Source: Deltaproteobacteria bacterium (GTDB taxonomy: Bacteria > UBA10199 > JACPAL01 > JAHFST01). From it: DNA of 64,000 bases. The stretch covers positions 225,024-289,023 of the forward strand of contig JAHFST010000002.1 in NCBI GenBank assembly GCA_023265625.1, read 5' to 3'. Positions 61,973 through 64,000 of this stretch are shown in pieces. The notes below the pieces were generated by a model. The model was given only the letters and a program-made list of their open reading frames with translations. It searched no databases and was not told where the DNA came from. The stretch's first letter is position 1, and the number at the start of each line of letters is the position of its first letter. A program made the position numbers and the translations under genes.

Positions 61973-63426
61973 CAGCCGCCCGCCAGGCCTTTGCGGATTG
62001 GCGCCCGCTTTCCTATCACGACCGCGCTCGCATCATTCTGAAGGCCCGCGAGCTCATCTATCAGCAACTCGATCCCCTGGCGGCGCTCATTTCCCAGGAA
62101 AATGGCAAGCCTCTGACCGAGGCGATTTCGGCGGATCTCATGCCGGTCCTAGAGTTGGCGACTTATTTCGCCAAAAATACCGAAAAAATCCTGCAACGGG
62201 AGGCGATCTGGCTCGGGAAGTGGAACTGGCTCGGGCGTTCCAGCACGATCCGCTATCAGCCCTTGGGCGTGGTTGGGATTATTGCGCCTTGGAACTTTCC
62301 TTTTTCGATCCCTTGCGGCCAGGTCATCATGGCCTTGATGGCGGGAAATACGGTTGTGCTCAAGCCTTCTGAGTTTACCCCGCTGGTGGGGTTAAAAATT
62401 GCCGAGCTCTTCACCCAGGCGGGATTACCCAAGGATGTCTTACAGGTGGTGGTGGGCGATGGCCTCACGGGGGCGGCCCTGGTGCAATCGGGGGTCGATA
62501 AAATTTCCTTTACCGGGAGTGTGCCCACCGGCAAAAAAATTATGGAGGCGGCGGCCAAGTCTTTGACACCGGTGGTGTTGGAATTGGGCGGGAAGGACCC
62601 GATGGTGGTGTTGGAGGATGCGGATCTCGAGGTGGCCGCGGCGGGGGCGGTTTGGGGGGCTTTTTCCAATTCGGGGCAAATTTGCGCCTCGGTCGAACGA
62701 CTCTATGTCCACGAACAAGTGGCCGAGGCGTTTATTCAAAAATGTGTCGCGAAGACGCAACAACTGCGACAAGGACTTGGCAGCGAGCCCGTCGATCTAG
62801 GGGCGATGAACAATGCCCCTCAGTTGGCCAAGGTGGCCGCTCAAGTGGTGGCAGCCGCCCAGGCAGGGGCCCAGGTGCTTACCGGTGGCAAGCGGGTCAC
62901 GGGCGGCAAGGGCTATTTTTATCCGCCGACGATCCTGACTGGGGTCAATCACCAAATGTCCGTGGTTAGTGATGAGAGTTTTGGTCCCGTCCTGCCGATC
63001 ATGACCTTCAAAGATGAGGCGGAGGCGATTCAACGTTGCAATGATTCCCAATATGCCCTGACCGCCTCGGTCTGGACCAAAGACTTGGCGCGCGGCCAAA
63101 GGATTGCGGAACAGATCGAGGCCGGCACCGTGATGATTAATGAAAACACCTACACCTTTGCCCTCCCACAAACCCCCTGGGGCGGCCCCAAGCAGAGCGG
63201 CATCGGCCGGACGCACGGCAAAGAGGGGCTGCTCGAGTTTGTCGGGATCAAACATATCCACCTCAATCGCGTGGCCCGCATGAAGGACCTGTGGTGGTTT
63301 CACTATGATCGCACCCGGTATCAACTTTTGATTGCGATGGCGGATATGTTGTTTGGCAAGGGAATTAATCGGCTCAAGGGTGCTGTGAAGATGCTTTGGT
63401 TCGGGCGGCAGGCGAAAAATTTATAA
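61870..63426 (+). CDS. NAD(P)-dependent aldehyde dehydrogenase
   Basis: A 518-residue aldehyde dehydrogenase. The catalytic residues are Glu238 in VLELGGKDPM and Cys272 in SNSGQICASVE, with the Rossmann/cofactor stretch IIAPWNFPF and FTGSVPTGKKI. Substrate range cannot be told; the C-terminal extension of about 40 residues after GIKHIHLNRV is hydrophobic and may associate with membrane. A strong ribosome binding site (AAGGAGG) inside meaB, four bases before ATG, supports this start. It overlaps meaB by 103 bases in a different frame. Confidence 0.94.
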   Translation: MAAPARFITSLNPATEEPLAEFECADAEKIAKTVTAARQAFADWRPLSYHDRARIILKARELIYQQLDPLAALISQENGKPLTEAISADLMPVLELATYFAKNTEKILQREAIWLGKWNWLGRSSTIRYQPLGVVGIIAPWNFPFSIPCGQVIMALMAGNTVVLKPSEFTPLVGLKIAELFTQAGLPKDVLQVVVGDGLTGAALVQSGVDKISFTGSVPTGKKIMEAAAKSLTPVVLELGGKDPMVVLEDADLEVAAAGAVWGAFSNSGQICASVERLYVHEQVAEAFIQKCVAKTQQLRQGLGSEPVDLGAMNNAPQLAKVAAQVVAAAQAGAQVLTGGKRVTGGKGYFYPPTILTGVNHQMSVVSDESFGPVLPIMTFKDEAEAIQRCNDSQYALTASVWTKDLARGQRIAEQIEAGTVMINENTYTFALPQTPWGGPKQSGIGRTHGKEGLLEFVGIKHIHLNRVARMKDLWWFHYDRTRYQLLIAMADMLFGKGINRLKGAVKMLWFGRQAKNL

Positions 63427-63428
63427 CT

Positions 63429-63695
63429 TCATTCAATCGCCTTGCAAGACTCCTTAACCGTCGAATTCAGGCTCGGTAGTACTTGAATAGGATTTGCCAA
63501 AGTCCCTTTCAGACCGTTTAGAAATTCATCCAACCAGGAGGGGGTGAGGACCTTGACCCCTTCAAAATCGAGTTCAATGGTTTCTTCAGGCGGTGGTGGC
63601 GGGGAGAGCAGGTAAGCCAAAGCCGCCAGCGACGAATCCCGGCCCGCTGGACGCGAGATGAGTAATTCACCAAATTTTTTCATGGAGAGTTTCAT
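63429..63695 (-). CDS. STAS-like protein (DUF4325 type)
   Basis: An 88-residue protein starting MKLSMKKFGELL whose core ETIELDFEGVKVLTPSWLDE matches the STAS-like fold of DUF4325 (central beta strand followed by helix), a domain often found next to anti-sigma-like kinases. It may act as a signalling switch. ATG 63695 overlaps the upstream short gene by four bases (ATGA); the TTG start at 63707 permitted by the frame lies inside that gene. It converges with the aldehyde dehydrogenase gene. Confidence 0.6.
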   Translation of the reverse strand: MKLSMKKFGELLISRPAGRDSSLAALAYLLSPPPPPEETIELDFEGVKVLTPSWLDEFLNGLKGTLANPIQVLPSLNSTVKESCKAIE

Positions 63696-63853
63696 TGTTT
63701 TTCCCAAACGATGAGGGCTATCATTTCACGATAGAAGGTATCCAAGCGCGCTTGAAAAACATCCCGTGTGGTGCACAACTCTTGTTGCGCCAGCTTAGCA
63801 TCGGTTCGTTTGGCGACATACCATTCAGTCGCTTCGGTAAATGGCAATGCCAT
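63692..63853 (-). CDS. 53-residue protein coupled to the STAS-like gene
   Basis: A short frame of 53 codons, ATG at 63853, stop TGA at 63692-63694 overlapping the next ATG as ATGA. The product starts MALPFTEATEWYVAKRTDAK and ends FYREMIALIVWEKQ, amphipathic and helical. An in-frame TGA stands seven codons upstream, so this ATG is the natural start. The overlap with the STAS-like gene argues for a real pair. No strong ribosome binding site and no known family; possibly a partner of the STAS-like protein. The remaining 147 bases to the window end hold no gene I can support. Confidence 0.45.
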   Translation of the reverse strand: MALPFTEATEWYVAKRTDAKLAQQELCTTRDVFQARLDTFYREMIALIVWEKQ

Positions 63854-64000
63854 GGCGGGTAAAATAGGGAGTTTTCAGTTTTTATCACTAGTGTCCCAAC
63901 GTTGAGTGCGTAATCGTTGATAAGTTATTAAATTCAAATCATTTTTCGCAAAATCTGCATGGCATCGACTTGAAATCAGCTCCGTAATTCTGACTGATAT

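Noticed and set aside
1-64000. tRNA, rRNA, CRISPR array or riboswitch
   Set aside because: No cloverleaf-like sequence, no regularly spaced repeats and no recognised riboswitch core (for example ahead of hom, thrC or lipA) were seen by eye; a covariance search would be decisive.

Overview
The window is a gene-dense stretch (about 60 real protein genes, no gene-free gap over 300 bases) from a Gram-negative, aerobically respiring bacterium. Outer-membrane proteins (a TolC-type channel, a small beta-barrel ending in Phe), lipoproteins, PBP1A, a periplasmic lytic transglycosylase, an A-type cytochrome c oxidase, PurS/PurQ/small-PurL purine synthesis and an iron-sulfur GPATase together suggest a lineage once lumped into the Deltaproteobacteria. 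That placement is inference. No rRNA, tRNA, CRISPR array, transposase or phage gene was seen.

Layout. 1-4.9 kb: purine operon purB(partial)-purS-purQ-purL-purF, then an HDAC-like deacetylase. 5.9-10.6 kb: an accessory stretch with three type II toxin-antitoxin modules, a 38-codon remnant resembling the start of a MazF/PemK toxin, a small orphan gene, a ketopantoate reductase and a metallo-beta-lactamase-fold hydrolase. 10.6-14.5 kb: PBP1A, a small lipoprotein, an AI-2E-family permease. 14.5-18.9 kb: a complete branched-chain amino acid ABC transporter. 19-26.7 kb: cation exchanger, patatin, HtpG, an unknown protein, and an acyltransferase coupled to protoporphyrinogen oxidase. 26.8-30.7 kb: cytochrome oxidase operon. 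30.7-32.6 kb: glutaredoxin/BolA pair, GST-like protein, transglycosylase. 32.7-37.8 kb: TetR-TolC-RND efflux operon without an adaptor gene. 37.8-45.3 kb: TypA, a VWA/MoxR pair, a cyclic-nucleotide-type MscS channel, beta-barrel, nuclease, Mpo1-like protein, cold-shock protein. 45.4-52.6 kb: class III aminotransferase and a 1930-residue protein of no family I recognise. 52.6-57.6 kb: lipA, an AlaC-like aminotransferase, hom, thrC and a HIT protein, linking lipoate and threonine synthesis. 57.6-60.8 kb: five minus-strand genes, one radical SAM enzyme and four cysteine-free proteins of unknown function. 60.9-63.9 kb: MeaB-type GTPase overlapping an aldehyde dehydrogenase, then a STAS-like protein coupled to a 53-residue gene.

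The best candidates for something undescribed are the radical SAM locus (57.6-60.8 kb) and the giant protein (46.8-52.6 kb). Also notable are an A-type oxidase subunit I lacking the K-channel lysine, and interspersed palindromic repeats inserted so that they supply the stop codons of neighbouring genes. All functions are read from motifs and remembered family features; no database search was possible.
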